From Verrucomicrobiota bacterium (GTDB lineage: Bacteria; Verrucomicrobiota; Verrucomicrobiia; Methylacidiphilales; UBA1321): a DNA stretch of 53,924 bases. Position numbers and translations under genes: made by a program. The stretch is taken from contig JABDHJ010000016.1 of assembly GCA_013285645.1 (NCBI GenBank), forward strand, positions 1-53,924, in the 5' to 3' direction. Of this stretch, positions 26,671 to 35,198 are shown in pieces. Below the pieces are notes generated by a model that ran no database searches, had not been told where the DNA came from, and saw only the letters and a list, made by a program, of their open reading frames with translations. Every line of letters begins with the position of its first letter. Position 1 is the first letter of the stretch.

Positions 26671-26736
26671 TGGAGGGACAACCTCCGGCTTGTCCCTGAA
26701 TGGGGTCAGGCCGGAGGCTGACCCTCCACCTTTTTT
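26671..26736 (+). terminator. Strong hairpin plus T-run between purH and ruvC
   Basis: TGGAGGGACAACCTCCGGCT (arm 26671-26696) pairs with 26702-26728, ending GGAGGCTGACCCTCCA, around a five-base loop. A CC and TTTTTT follow, the latter touching the ruvC ATG. It has the form of an intrinsic terminator for purH; it also leaves no Shine-Dalgarno sequence in front of ruvC. Confidence 0.65.
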
Positions 26737-27231
26737 ATGCCCATTATCATCGGCCTCGATCCTGCCCTGCGCAACACAGGGTACGGTATTATTCAGGTCG
26801 AGGGTCGCCAGATTCACGCGCTGACTTATGGCGTGATCAAGAATCCCGATAAAATTATTCCCTCGCGCTGCTTGGTCTCTATTCACCAGCAGGTGACGGA
26901 CTTGATTCAGGAATATCAGCCGGATGTCGCTGCGGTGGAGGGCATCATCTATCTGCAGAACTATCAGACAGCAGTGACTCTCGGATCCGCGCGCGGGGCG
27001 GCCTTACTCGCCTTTGCGGAGGCGGGCCTGCCGATCTATGAATACGCGCCCAGACGAGTGAAAGCCGCCGCCACCGGTCGAGGTGGAGCGCAAAAAGCGC
27101 AGGTCGGTTTCATGATGCGGGCCATGCTCGGGCTCACCGAAAATCCGCCAGCTGATGCCGCCGATGCGCTGGCGATCGCGCTTACCCATGCGCAGAATAC
27201 GGGCGTTACTTCAAAGCCGAAGCAGATTTAG
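26737..27231 (+). CDS. ruvC: Holliday junction endonuclease RuvC
   Basis: It cuts Holliday junctions symmetrically as a dimer during recombination repair. The start MPIIIGLDPALRNTGYG carries the first catalytic Asp, AAVEGIIYLQNYQTAVTLG the Glu, and DAADALAIALTHAQ the C-terminal Asp pair. The 164 residues are standard. ruvA follows after about 45 bases. Confidence 0.96.
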   Translation: MPIIIGLDPALRNTGYGIIQVEGRQIHALTYGVIKNPDKIIPSRCLVSIHQQVTDLIQEYQPDVAAVEGIIYLQNYQTAVTLGSARGAALLAFAEAGLPIYEYAPRRVKAAATGRGGAQKAQVGFMMRAMLGLTENPPADAADALAIALTHAQNTGVTSKPKQI

Positions 27232-27276
27232 CTTCGCAGTGTACAAGCGTATAAAACTTATCTACGCTAATTCCCA

Positions 27277-27876
27277 ATGATCTCCTTCCTGCGCGGCATT
27301 GTCGTGGAAGTCCTTCCCATGCGCCTCATCATCGAAGCGGGCGGCGTCGGCTACGACGTGCATATTCCGCTTTCCACTTACGACCGGTTGCCTCAGCCCG
27401 GCACGGAGGCCAAAATCCTCACACATCTCGTCGTTCGCGAAGATGCCCATATCCTCTTTGGCTTTGCCACCGCTGAGGAGCGCGACCTGTTTCTGCTGCT
27501 GCTCAATAACGTTACCGGCGTCGGACCGAAGCTTGCGCTGGCCATTCTGAACGGCAGCACGCCGGTCATGTTTCGCGGCCTTGTCGTTGCGGGCGATATT
27601 GCTTCGCTGAGCAAGATCAAGGGTGTGGGCAAGAAGACGGCCGAGCGGATTATCGTTGAGTTGCGCGACAAGGTCGGCGTCTCCGCCGCATGGGAAGCAG
27701 CTTCCGCGCAGCAGGGGCTTTCGCCCGAGGAACAACACGTCAACGACGCCGTCCTGGCTCTCATTTCTCTCGGTTACAAACAAGCCGAAGCGCACAAAAC
27801 CGTCCGGGCCATTCGCGATGCCCAGCCGAAGTCGACCGTGGAGGAGTTGGTTAAAGAGGCGTTGAAGACGTTGTAA
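27277..27876 (+). CDS. ruvA: Holliday junction helicase subunit RuvA
   Basis: It binds four-way junctions as a tetramer and loads RuvB. MISFLRGIVVEVLPMRLIIE is the OB-fold domain, NVTGVGPKLALAIL and IKGVGKKTAERIIVEL are the two helix-hairpin-helix motifs, and the C-terminal domain that contacts RuvB is present. The 199 residues are normal. ruvB is in the same direction but 560 bases away, behind a toxin-antitoxin pair. Confidence 0.96.
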   Translation: MISFLRGIVVEVLPMRLIIEAGGVGYDVHIPLSTYDRLPQPGTEAKILTHLVVREDAHILFGFATAEERDLFLLLLNNVTGVGPKLALAILNGSTPVMFRGLVVAGDIASLSKIKGVGKKTAERIIVELRDKVGVSAAWEAASAQQGLSPEEQHVNDAVLALISLGYKQAEAHKTVRAIRDAQPKSTVEELVKEALKTL

Positions 27877-27967
27877 TTATCCCTGATGTTGAAACGGTTG
27901 AACGACTAATCTCCTTGGGGGGATTGCCGTTGACCCAGCCCAGTACCCCAATTAAAGTTTAGGAAGC

Positions 27968-28150
27968 ATGAGTGTGGCTGAAATCGTCAAAGAAGTACCC
28001 AACCTTTCACTTGATGAAATGAAAGAGGTGGCCCGTGCCCTGCGCGAAGCAATGGAGGATGCTGAAGACCTGCGTGATGTCTTGGCTGTTCTTGAAAATC
28101 CGGGCGTTCCCATTCCCATGTCTGAAATCAGGAAAAAGTATAGCCTGTGA
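27968..28150 (+). CDS. Putative antitoxin of a RelE/ParE-type module
   Basis: A 60-residue acidic helical protein, MSVAEIVKEVPNLSLDEMKE and onward, of the size and charge of short antitoxins that cover RelE/ParE toxins. No clear DNA-binding motif is seen. Its stop overlaps the toxin start in a GTGA, the usual coupling in such pairs. Confidence 0.72.
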   Translation: MSVAEIVKEVPNLSLDEMKEVARALREAMEDAEDLRDVLAVLENPGVPIPMSEIRKKYSL

Positions 28151-28410
28151 AATGGCAGGTTTTCTTCGATCCAACGGCGGAAAAACAGTTTTCCAAACTC
28201 GGAACAGCAGCACAGCGAGATATTGAAAAGTACATCGCCAAACATTTAGAATCAGTCGAAGATCCGCGTCGTTTTGGAAAACCCTATCTTTCGGTTAAGG
28301 GAGCGTGGCGATATCGCGTGGGCGACTACCGGCTTGTGTGCCTGATTCAAAATGAGAAGCTTATCGTGCTAGTGATAAAAGTTGGCCATCGCCGGGATGT
28401 TTACGATTGA
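28147..28410 (+). CDS. RelE/ParE-superfamily toxin
   Basis: An 87-residue protein with the RelE fold pattern: VFFDPTAEKQFSKLGTAAQR, a helical pair, then KGAWRYRVGDYRLVCLIQ and VLVIKVGHRRDVYD at the end. The RYRVGDYR and GHRxDVY motifs are typical of the RelE group, many of which cut mRNA on the ribosome. It starts at GTG and overlaps the antitoxin by four bases. Located between ruvA and ruvB. Confidence 0.86.
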   Translation: MKWQVFFDPTAEKQFSKLGTAAQRDIEKYIAKHLESVEDPRRFGKPYLSVKGAWRYRVGDYRLVCLIQNEKLIVLVIKVGHRRDVYD

Positions 28411-28436
28411 ATCTCATTTCCTAAATAGCTTTTAAT

Positions 28437-29450
28437 ATGCCCGACAAACCTGCTTTTGATCCCCTGCCCGCTGATCCGCGGTTGGAGATGACTCTTCGGC
28501 CAGCGCTGCTTGACCAGTTTGTCGGGCAGTTGCGGATCAAGGAGCGGTTGGATGTTCTCATTGGCGCGGCGAAGCAGCGGGATGATTCGCTGGAGCATTT
28601 GCTTTTTTGCGGGCCTCCTGGTCTGGGGAAGACGTCGCTGGCGCACATCGTAGCCAAGGCGATGGGGGCGAATATTACGACGACTTCCGGGCCGGTGATC
28701 GAGAAGGCGGGCGATCTTGCGGGCCTTCTCACCACGCTGCAAAAGGGCGATGTCCTTTTTATCGATGAGATTCATCGGCTTAATAAGAACATCGAGGAGT
28801 ATCTTTATCCGGCGATGGAGGATTTTCGGTTGGATATTATCATCGACCAGGGGCCCAATGCGCGAAGCGTGCGGCTGAATCTGCCGCGGTTTACGCTCAT
28901 TGGCGCGACGACTCGTGCGGGGATGATCAGTGCGCCCTTGCGTTCGCGCTTTGGGCTGGTGAACCGGCTCGATTATTATCCGGCGGAGGATTTGCAGAAG
29001 GTGATTATTCGGTCGGCGCGACTGCTAGAATTGGATATTTTGCCCGAGGCGGCTTTTGAGATCGCCCGCCGTTCGCGCGGCACGCCCCGTATTGCCAACA
29101 ATCTCCTGCGCTGGGTGCGCGACTATGTGTTGGTGCGTTCCACTCCGCCCGTCACTGTCGCCACGGCCGATGCGGCGCTGACCATGCTGGAGATCGATCA
29201 GGATGGACTGGATGAGATGGACAAGCGGTTGCTTGAGGCGCTTATTCACAAATTCGATGGCGGCCCGGTTGGGCTTAATTCACTGGCGGTTTCGGTTGGG
29301 GAAGAATCGGGGACGCTGGAGGAGGTGCATGAGCCTTATCTGATCATGGAAGGTTTTCTTAAGCGGACGCCGCAGGGACGGGTTGCTGCGAAACGGGCTT
29401 ATGAGAAGCTGGGGCTTAAGCCGACCGGGTCGCAGCAGCAGTTATTTTGA
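28437..29450 (+). CDS. ruvB: Holliday junction helicase motor RuvB
   Basis: The hexameric AAA+ ATPase that drives branch migration. [12 protein letters not shown] opens the protein, [10 protein letters not shown] is Walker [12 protein letters not shown] is Walker [20 protein letters not shown] carries sensor 1 and the arginine finger, and the winged-helix C-terminus ends with [17 protein letters not shown]. The 337 residues are full length. Only 26 bases separate it from the toxin stop, so it may be read from the same transcript. Confidence 0.97.
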   Translation: MPDKPAFDPLPADPRLEMTLRPALLDQFVGQLRIKERLDVLIGAAKQRDDSLEHLLFCGPPGLGKTSLAHIVAKAMGANITTTSGPVIEKAGDLAGLLTTLQKGDVLFIDEIHRLNKNIEEYLYPAMEDFRLDIIIDQGPNARSVRLNLPRFTLIGATTRAGMISAPLRSRFGLVNRLDYYPAEDLQKVIIRSARLLELDILPEAAFEIARRSRGTPRIANNLLRWVRDYVLVRSTPPVTVATADAALTMLEIDQDGLDEMDKRLLEALIHKFDGGPVGLNSLAVSVGEESGTLEEVHEPYLIMEGFLKRTPQGRVAAKRAYEKLGLKPTGSQQQLF

Positions 29451-29636
29451 TATCGATTTGGCTATTATTACGACGACCCAAAGCACTAACCCTGCTATCC
29501 AAATCTTAAAAAAACCTCCTCCACCCAACTGACCAGCGTCATAATCACTGTATCCAAACCTAGGGGCGATAAAGATCGCCCCTAACGACCAAAGAACTGA
29601 CAAAACCAGCGTGGCGATAAGCACGTACTTCGGCAT
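29442..29636 (-). CDS. Small two-helix membrane protein
   Basis: A 64-residue ORF starting [20 protein letters not shown], with hydrophobic segments at about 4-24 and 44-60 and a glycine-rich loop (QLGGGGF). Its last nine bases overlap the end of the convergent ruvB. The frame is open much further upstream, but that part is the shadow of yjbQ. No family is recognised. Confidence 0.5.
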   Translation of the reverse strand: MPKYVLIATLVLSVLWSLGAIFIAPRFGYSDYDAGQLGGGGFFKIWIAGLVLWVVVIIAKSISK

Positions 29637-29669
29637 GCATGTTTCTATAATTGGCTCTCCCTTTTGTAT

Positions 29670-30089
29670 ATGAAAACCTACCGCCACGAATTGATCTTCA
29701 ATATTCCGACTCGTCGCGCGTTTGAAAATATTACCTCGAAGGTGCAGGCGTGCGTTACGGAGAGCCGGGTGCGGGATGGACTGGTGCTTGTTAATTCGAT
29801 GCATATCAGTTCGAGCATTTTTATTAACGATCACGAGAGCGGGCTTTTTGAGGATTGGGAAAAGTGGTTGGAAAAGCTCGCGCCGGAGAAGCCGCATAGT
29901 CAGTACCGGCATAATGATACGGGCGAGGACAATGCGGATGCTCATCTCAAGCGCACGATTATGGGGCGCGAGGTTGTGGTGGCGATCACGGATGGGAAGC
30001 TGGACTTTGGGACTTGGGAACAGATTTTCTACGGCGAATTTGATGGCATGCGGCGCAAGCGCGTCCTGGTCAAAATTATCGGCGAGTAG
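29670..30089 (+). CDS. YjbQ/UPF0047 family protein
   Basis: A 139-residue single-domain protein starting [40 protein letters not shown] holds the conserved His/Asp cluster, and [17 protein letters not shown] is the typical C-terminus. The family forms a small trimeric barrel; weak thiamine-phosphate synthase activity has been reported for YjbQ, but its normal role is unsettled. The end overlaps the convergent MFS gene by 14 bases. Confidence 0.92.
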   Translation: MKTYRHELIFNIPTRRAFENITSKVQACVTESRVRDGLVLVNSMHISSSIFINDHESGLFEDWEKWLEKLAPEKPHSQYRHNDTGEDNADAHLKRTIMGREVVVAITDGKLDFGTWEQIFYGEFDGMRRKRVLVKIIGE

Positions 30090-31314
30090 GCGCGGTTTCG
30101 CGCCCAAAGACGATAGTGCGGTCTTCGCGACCGATGAAGGCCAATCCCGCCAGCGCGAAAAGAGTGACGCACACGACACTGCTCAGCGCCCAGGCATAAT
30201 TGCCGCCATGGGCAGCGGCGATCTTCGATTGCACCACGATGTTATAAGATGCGAAAAGATTGCCGAGTTGGTAGGCAAAGCCGGGAAAAGTTCCGCGTAC
30301 ATCTTCGGGCGATAATTCGTTGAGGTGCGCGGGCACGACGCCCCATGCGCCTTGAACCGCGATCTGCATCATGAACGCACCCAGTCCGAGAAAAAGCGGC
30401 GTGGTGGAAAAGGCCCAGAGAGGCAAAATCGGCAGCGCCAGCAAGGACGAGATGACGATGGCCCGGCGTCGCCCGATCCGCTGTGACCACGCGCCGAAGG
30501 TCAGGCCACCGATGATCGCGCCGATGTTCATGACGATCAGGATTACGCTGACTGTGTGCGTTGGCAAATTGTGCTGGGTCTGGAGGAAAGTGGGATAGAG
30601 ATCCTGCGTGCCGTGGCTGAACATGTTGAACGCCGTCATAAGCAGGACGACGTAAATGAATATCTGCCAGTGCTTGAGCAGGGCTTTCGGGACGGCGAGA
30701 TAATGGACTTTCGCCCGGTTTTTCTCCCAGACCGGCGATTCCTTTACGCCTAGCCGGATGTAAAAGACCAGCAGGGCCGGAAGCACGCCCACCATGAACA
30801 TTCCCCGCCATCCGATAACGTCGAAGAGAAGGCCATAGACCACCGATGCAAGCAGATATCCCAAAGGGTAGCCTTGTTGCAGGATGCCGGAGACGGTTCC
30901 ACGACTCCGCCCAGGGATCGATTCCATGACCAGCGACGCACCGATGCCCCATTCGCCGCCCATGGCAAAACCGAAGAGTGCGCGGAGAATCAGCAATGCG
31001 GTGAGTGAAGAAGCAAAAGCGGAGGCCAACTCAAAAAAGGAAAAGAGCAGCACGACGATGATTAGAATGGGGCGTCGGCCAAAATGATCGGCGAGCCAGC
31101 CGAAAACCAAGGCACCGAGCGGGCGAAAGGCGAGCGTCAGGAAGACAGCGTAGGAAACGGCCTCTTTCTCCACGTGAAAATCGCCCGCGATCTTTTTGAT
31201 CATGAAGACCATCAGGAAATAATCGAAGGCATCGAGGGTCCAGCCGAGGAGGCTGGCGATGCAAGTCGCCCTTTGTTCGCGATTGAGGGCCTTGAGATCG
31301 TCGATGATTTTCAT
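30076..31314 (-). CDS. MFS transporter, SHS (sialate/lactate) type
   Basis: A 412-residue, 12-helix transporter. [17 protein letters not shown] in helix 1, [15 protein letters not shown] between helices 2 and 3, and [20 protein letters not shown] in helix 4 are close to the sialate:H+ symporter group (NanT, JEN-like), which imports acidic sugars or carboxylates with protons. The start [18 protein letters not shown] is preferred over an in-frame ATG seven codons upstream. The substrate is not known. Confidence 0.88.
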   Translation of the reverse strand: MKIIDDLKALNREQRATCIASLLGWTLDAFDYFLMVFMIKKIAGDFHVEKEAVSYAVFLTLAFRPLGALVFGWLADHFGRRPILIIVVLLFSFFELASAFASSLTALLILRALFGFAMGGEWGIGASLVMESIPGRSRGTVSGILQQGYPLGYLLASVVYGLLFDVIGWRGMFMVGVLPALLVFYIRLGVKESPVWEKNRAKVHYLAVPKALLKHWQIFIYVVLLMTAFNMFSHGTQDLYPTFLQTQHNLPTHTVSVILIVMNIGAIIGGLTFGAWSQRIGRRRAIVISSLLALPILPLWAFSTTPLFLGLGAFMMQIAVQGAWGVVPAHLNELSPEDVRGTFPGFAYQLGNLFASYNIVVQSKIAAAHGGNYAWALSSVVCVTLFALAGLAFIGREDRTIVFGRETAPTRR

Positions 31315-31324
31315 GGAGCACTGC

Positions 31325-32032
31325 TCAATAAACATCGCCGCCGTGCGAATGCTTGGGCTCGATCCATTCGTCCTTGGGGATCCAGCCGCGCTTATACATA
31401 TAGTCGGAGAGGGCGGCGGTGATTTCGCGCGCGGTGCGTTTGGCGTCCTCGCTCAGGCCGTGGCCGACTCCGGAGGCGCTTCCCAGAGCGAGTTCCAGCG
31501 GTGCAGTCGTGAAGGTAACGGCGGCGCCCGGTTCCGCATTGCTTCCGCCGGAAGTCGAAAAGGTCATGAACGCCACGCCGGAATCGTGTGAGAGGTCGTA
31601 GACCTGCACGTGCGTTTCCAGTTTGGTCCCGCCTGCGCCCAGTCCGACAACGCCTCGAAGGGCTCGACTGCCTTGATATACGGTCACGAATTGCCCGCGG
31701 ATCAACCATGCGTTCTTGTGGAGAGACCAGTCGGTTTTTGCTCCGGGCTCGGCATAGATCAGCCTTTTGGTCAGGTCCTCGGTCATCGTCTTTTGCAGTA
31801 AATACTGAATGTCCCTCTTAAAATCGACCAGTTCTCTGCCCTCACGATCCACCTGCCAATCACCCGATGCCGTGCTGAAATCCAGGATATAAATCATCTT
31901 GGGCTTCTGTTGCGTGACGGTCTCCGCGCCATCCTCAACGCTTACGGAGGCGCATGAAGTCAGGGCCAGTGTCAGGGCAATTCCGACGAAGATTCCCGCA
32001 AGAGGATAGATCGTCCGGCTCCTTTTCATCAC
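31325..32032 (-). CDS. DUF4410 lipoprotein
   Basis: A 235-residue protein with a lipoprotein signal, LALTSCASVS, so it is lipid-anchored in the periplasm. MIYILDFSTASGDW, AWLIRGQFVTVYQGSRALRG and GLGAGGTKLETHVQVYDL follow the DUF4410 pattern. The function of this family is unknown. Its start overlaps the stop of the lipoprotein gene upstream in an ATGA. Confidence 0.82.
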   Translation of the reverse strand: MMKRSRTIYPLAGIFVGIALTLALTSCASVSVEDGAETVTQQKPKMIYILDFSTASGDWQVDREGRELVDFKRDIQYLLQKTMTEDLTKRLIYAEPGAKTDWSLHKNAWLIRGQFVTVYQGSRALRGVVGLGAGGTKLETHVQVYDLSHDSGVAFMTFSTSGGSNAEPGAAVTFTTAPLELALGSASGVGHGLSEDAKRTAREITAALSDYMYKRGWIPKDEWIEPKHSHGGDVY

Positions 32033-32454
32033 GGAGTGATGGTTGCATGTGAACCGGCGAGAGCTTCAAGGACACTCATCGTAATGACGGCGGCAATCTT
32101 GGGCGTTGCTTCAACGGCTTTTTGTATATTGTCCAATAAATGCTGGGCCATGATTTTTATCTTCGGATCCCTGATCAGGATCGCGTTTTGAAATTGGCTT
32201 TCCTCGGCAATCAGTGACGTTAGCTCGTCGGCTTTTTCCTTGTACACAGCTGTATGGATTTTACCTTCGGCGAGCTTGTTGTCCAATTCGATGAGACGTT
32301 TGTCGAAAGCATCAAGCCGTGCGTTGCTTTCCTGAAGCGCACTGATTTGAACGGCTGACAAATCGTCATAGTTATTGACCGTGGCGCAGCCGCTCAACGC
32401 CATGACCATCACGAGAGAAAAGACTGCCCAGGCGCAACTGGTCAGTCTCGTCAT
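32029..32454 (-). CDS. Small coiled-coil lipoprotein
   Basis: About 141 residues starting MTRLTSCAWAVFSLVMVMAL with a lipobox LSGCATVN. The mature part is helical and probably coiled (ESNARLDAFDKRLIELDNKL). It is coupled by a four-base overlap to the DUF4410 lipoprotein, so the two probably work together. The family is not recognised. Confidence 0.72.
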   Translation of the reverse strand: MTRLTSCAWAVFSLVMVMALSGCATVNNYDDLSAVQISALQESNARLDAFDKRLIELDNKLAEGKIHTAVYKEKADELTSLIAEESQFQNAILIRDPKIKIMAQHLLDNIQKAVEATPKIAAVITMSVLEALAGSHATITP

Positions 32455-32469
32455 AAATTCCAAATGCCC

Positions 32470-33321
32470 CTAAATATCCTCAGCCAGCGCCTTGCGAAAT
32501 TCCGGGAAGAACGGATTGCTCGTTTTCTCCTGAATCACGGTCGTCAGTGGACCATGGCCCGGCGCGAGAATCGTGTTGTCCTGGGCGGAGAGGATGTTGT
32601 CGCGGATTTTCTGAAGAGCAGTGGGGTAATCGGAGCGAATGCCTCCCACTGATCCGGCGAAAAGCGCGTCGCCCACGATGGCCAATGGCACATCAAGGCC
32701 GTGGATGTGATAGGTGGTGCCTCCAGCGGAATGACCTGCCGTGTCGCGCGCTTCGATGTGGAGCTTGCCGAGAGAAAAAGTCACGCTTGGCTTGAAGGTC
32801 GCCGCACCGTCCAGTGGCTCGGCTTCGTTGACATGAACGCCGACGGAGCCGCCCGCTTTTTCCAGCAACCGGTCGAGTTCGACGACGTGATCAACGTGCG
32901 TATGGGTCAGGTAAATATCCTGCAGGGTCAAACCGCGTTTCTTGATTTCGTCGATGAGAACCATGGCATCGGCTCCGGTATCGAAGGCCGCCGCGAGTTT
33001 CGTTTCCGGGTCCCACACCAGGTAGGCGTTCACTGTCATGTCGCCGTAAGTGGTGTTGGACTGAAAAAATCCGGTTTTCGGTAGAGTCACGGTCGGTTGA
33101 TATTTTCCTTCCGCCAAGGCGACGAGTGAACGCGGCCCGAGATTGAGCGCCTGGGCCAATTTTTCGACTTCCGCGAAAGCCATGCCCTTGACGAGTTCGA
33201 CGGCCTCAACTTCGCCGATTTCGATTCCGATACGATCTGCCAACTCAGTGTCGCTGAGCCCCAAACCGCGTTGCGCCTTGCCGATGATGTCCGTTACTGA
33301 ATCTTCGAGAGGAATAGCCAT
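32470..33321 (-). CDS. HTH domain fused to metallo-beta-lactamase hydrolase
   Basis: A 283-residue protein. Residues 8-72 look like a cro/C1-type helix-turn-helix (GLSDTELADRIGIEIGEVEA). Residues 80-283 are a metallo-beta-lactamase fold of the glyoxalase II type with a full metal site: LTHTHVDH (H140, H142, D144, H145), AGHSAGG (H196), VGDALFAG (D217) and APGHGP (H255). The enzyme part probably hydrolyses a thioester or related compound; what the HTH does is unknown. Confidence 0.85.
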   Translation of the reverse strand: MAIPLEDSVTDIIGKAQRGLGLSDTELADRIGIEIGEVEAVELVKGMAFAEVEKLAQALNLGPRSLVALAEGKYQPTVTLPKTGFFQSNTTYGDMTVNAYLVWDPETKLAAAFDTGADAMVLIDEIKKRGLTLQDIYLTHTHVDHVVELDRLLEKAGGSVGVHVNEAEPLDGAATFKPSVTFSLGKLHIEARDTAGHSAGGTTYHIHGLDVPLAIVGDALFAGSVGGIRSDYPTALQKIRDNILSAQDNTILAPGHGPLTTVIQEKTSNPFFPEFRKALAEDI

Positions 33322-33425
33322 AGGTCAAAAGGTAGGGGCAGGAAGCTGGAAGGTAAAATGTAAAAGAATACTGCAATCGCGTATGGGGTCGGACTTCAAA
33401 TACGCTTCGCGAGACATCAGGCTTT

Positions 33426-33527
33426 TTAACAGGAAAACATGAAGACATGAAATACATGAGGAATGAAGAGGATCAGGCCGAACAGCCGTTTCCTCATGTT
33501 TTCATGCTTCCGTGTCTTCCTGTTAAA
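33426..33527. repeat. AACAGGAAAACATGAAG foldback repeat, copy 2
   Basis: The left arm TTAACAGGAAAACATGAAGA continues CATGAAATACATGA, the same as at 2878. The right arm has TCATGTTTTCATG and TCTTCCTGTTAA. The centre differs from copy 1. It sits between the divergent MBL gene and the inositol monophosphatase gene. Confidence 0.78.
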
Positions 33528-33586
33528 ATTGTTTTCGCAAACCATCGTTCTTCTCACATCCCCGTTCTTGCTTCATACTTGGCGAC

Positions 33587-34336
33587 ATGATTTATGCCGC
33601 CATTACTGCCGCGCAAGCCGCTGGCGAACGTCTTCGCCATGCTTTCGGGAGCCCGCTCAAGGTCAATGAGGAGTTTGCCCATGACATCAAGCTGGCTGCT
33701 GATGAGGAATGCCAAGAATTGATTTACAGCATTCTCCTCGATCATTTTCCGAAGACGCGCTGTATCGGCGAGGAAGGCGACTCGCAGAATCCGGGTGATC
33801 CGAATGCGGAAGTCGAATGGATTGTCGATCCCATCGATGGCACGATGAACCTGGCGTATAACATTCCTCATTTCTGCGTTTCCATTGCGGCACGGGAAGT
33901 CGCCACGAAGAAAATTCTGCTCGGGGTGATTTACGATCCTTTGCGCAACGAGCTCTTCACGGCCGAGCGCGGATCGGGCACTTATCTCAACGGTGTCCGG
34001 CAGAAAGTCAGCACGCGCGACAAGCTTTCCGAGGCCGTGCTTGCCGTCGGCTTTGCGAAGAGCCAGGACTCGATTGATCACTGCCTCAAGCTCTATCAAT
34101 TCTACGGAAACTCGGCGCGCAAGCTTCGAGCGATGGGCTCGGCTGCGCTCGATCTCGCCTACGTCGCCACGGGACGCCTCGATGCCTATATCGAGCAGGG
34201 CGTGAATCTCTGGGACGTCGCGGCGGGAGTAGTCCTGGTCGAGGAAGCTGGTGGCGTCGTTGAAATGGAGGAGCGGGACAAGGGTAAGATCAAGATCTGC
34301 GGCCATAGCGGGCGGATTGAGTATCCGATGAAGTAA
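33587..34336 (+). CDS. Inositol monophosphatase family protein
   Basis: A 249-residue enzyme of the SuhB/IMPase group that removes phosphate from inositol-1-phosphate or similar sugar phosphates with Mg2+. CIGEEGD, WIVDPIDGTMNLA (D81, D84) and GVNLWDVAAGVVLVEEAGG form the three-aspartate metal site. The length is typical. Two small genes follow closely on the same strand. Confidence 0.92.
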   Translation: MIYAAITAAQAAGERLRHAFGSPLKVNEEFAHDIKLAADEECQELIYSILLDHFPKTRCIGEEGDSQNPGDPNAEVEWIVDPIDGTMNLAYNIPHFCVSIAAREVATKKILLGVIYDPLRNELFTAERGSGTYLNGVRQKVSTRDKLSEAVLAVGFAKSQDSIDHCLKLYQFYGNSARKLRAMGSAALDLAYVATGRLDAYIEQGVNLWDVAAGVVLVEEAGGVVEMEERDKGKIKICGHSGRIEYPMK

Positions 34337-34347
34337 AAGGCGTATCC

Positions 34348-34518
34348 ATGAATGACAAGGCATCTGAGAAGTCCAGCGCTCCACGCCGACCGATCCTGAC
34401 GTCGAAGGAACAGACTCTGCTTGCCTTTATTCTTGCTCTTCTCGTCGTCGGTGGCATCGTGCGTAAAGTACGTATGGATTGGCGCACGCCCGGCCCCGTG
34501 CCTGTGCGCAAATCGTGA
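34348..34518 (+). CDS. Short single-helix membrane protein
   Basis: A 56-residue ORF (MNDKASEKSSAPRRPILTSK and onward) with one membrane helix, LLAFILALLVVGGIV, a basic juxtamembrane stretch and a proline-rich tail. It begins 12 bases after the IMPase stop and ends 9 bases before the next ATG, so the spacing supports a real gene in this operon. Confidence 0.65.
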   Translation: MNDKASEKSSAPRRPILTSKEQTLLAFILALLVVGGIVRKVRMDWRTPGPVPVRKS

Positions 34519-34526
34519 TCAGAACC

Positions 34527-34994
34527 ATGGCCAAAATAAATTTCGCTGAAGTCGTTGAACAGATCTGTGAGAAGGATCTTCGTTATTCCGCCGACGCCTA
34601 CCATTTCGTTCAGGAAGGTCTCAACCACACTCTCAAGTCGCTCAAGCGTGGCGGTCAGCATGCCCATCGCCATGTCTCCGGCCAGGAACTGCTGAGTGGG
34701 CTGCGTGAGTTTGCGCTCAAGGAATATGGCCCGATGAGCAAGGCTGTCCTCAATGAATGGGGCGTCAAGACCACCGATGATTTCGGCCAAGTCGTCTTCA
34801 ATCTCGTCAACTCGAGCGTCCTCGGCAAAAACGAGACGGATTCGCCTAACGACTTTAAGAATGTCTTCACGTTTGATGACGCCTTCGTCAAACCTTTTGC
34901 GCCCCGGACGGCGTCTCCGCGTAAGGCGACCCACGCCAAGGCCAAGAAGCGGACGTCCACTGGACCGAAGAAGAATAAAGCTGGGTTGCTTTAG
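34527..34994 (+). CDS. Minf_1886-type conserved protein
   Basis: A 155-residue protein starting MAKINFAEVVEQICEKDLRY. YHFVQEGLNHTL, HVSGQELLSGLREFALKEYG and VLNEWGVKTTDDFGQVVFNL match a conserved family I know from Planctomycetes and Verrucomicrobia (Minf_1886). The C-terminus is a lysine-rich basic tail (about 125-150). The function is unknown. The true start is the ATG at 34527; the earlier in-frame opening overlaps the preceding small gene. Confidence 0.85.
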   Translation: MAKINFAEVVEQICEKDLRYSADAYHFVQEGLNHTLKSLKRGGQHAHRHVSGQELLSGLREFALKEYGPMSKAVLNEWGVKTTDDFGQVVFNLVNSSVLGKNETDSPNDFKNVFTFDDAFVKPFAPRTASPRKATHAKAKKRTSTGPKKNKAGLL

Positions 34995-35081
34995 ATCAGA
35001 GTCGCCTTTCCCTTCGCTCTCACGGCGAAGCTTAATTTCACGATTAAGCAATTTTCGATAAGGTTTGAATATCTTCCAGCG

Positions 35082-35128
35082 ACCTCCTGCGCGCTTCGCG
35101 CGCCCGGACAACAAGTAGTCCGGGCCAC
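35082..35128. repeat. Two tandem short hairpins
   Basis: GCGCGCTTCGCGCGC is followed by CCCGGACAACAAGTAGTCCGGG. Both are self-complementary. They lie between the convergent Minf_1886 and MarR genes. Confidence 0.6.
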
Positions 35129-35144
35129 CCGATCAAAGAAGGCA

Positions 35145-35179
35145 CAAAAAAGGGCATCGCCGGAATTCGACGATGCCCC
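35145..35179 (-). terminator. Rho-independent terminator of the MarR gene
   Basis: On the minus strand GGGCATCG pairs with CGATGCCC around a TCGAATTCCGG loop and is followed directly by TTTTTT. It starts 20 bases after the marR-type stop codon. Confidence 0.88.
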
Positions 35180-35198
35180 TTGTTGCAAAACTAAACGC

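Noticed and set aside
29640..30179. Upstream extension of the small membrane protein after ruvB
   Set aside because: This part of the minus-strand frame is antisense to the well-supported YjbQ gene.
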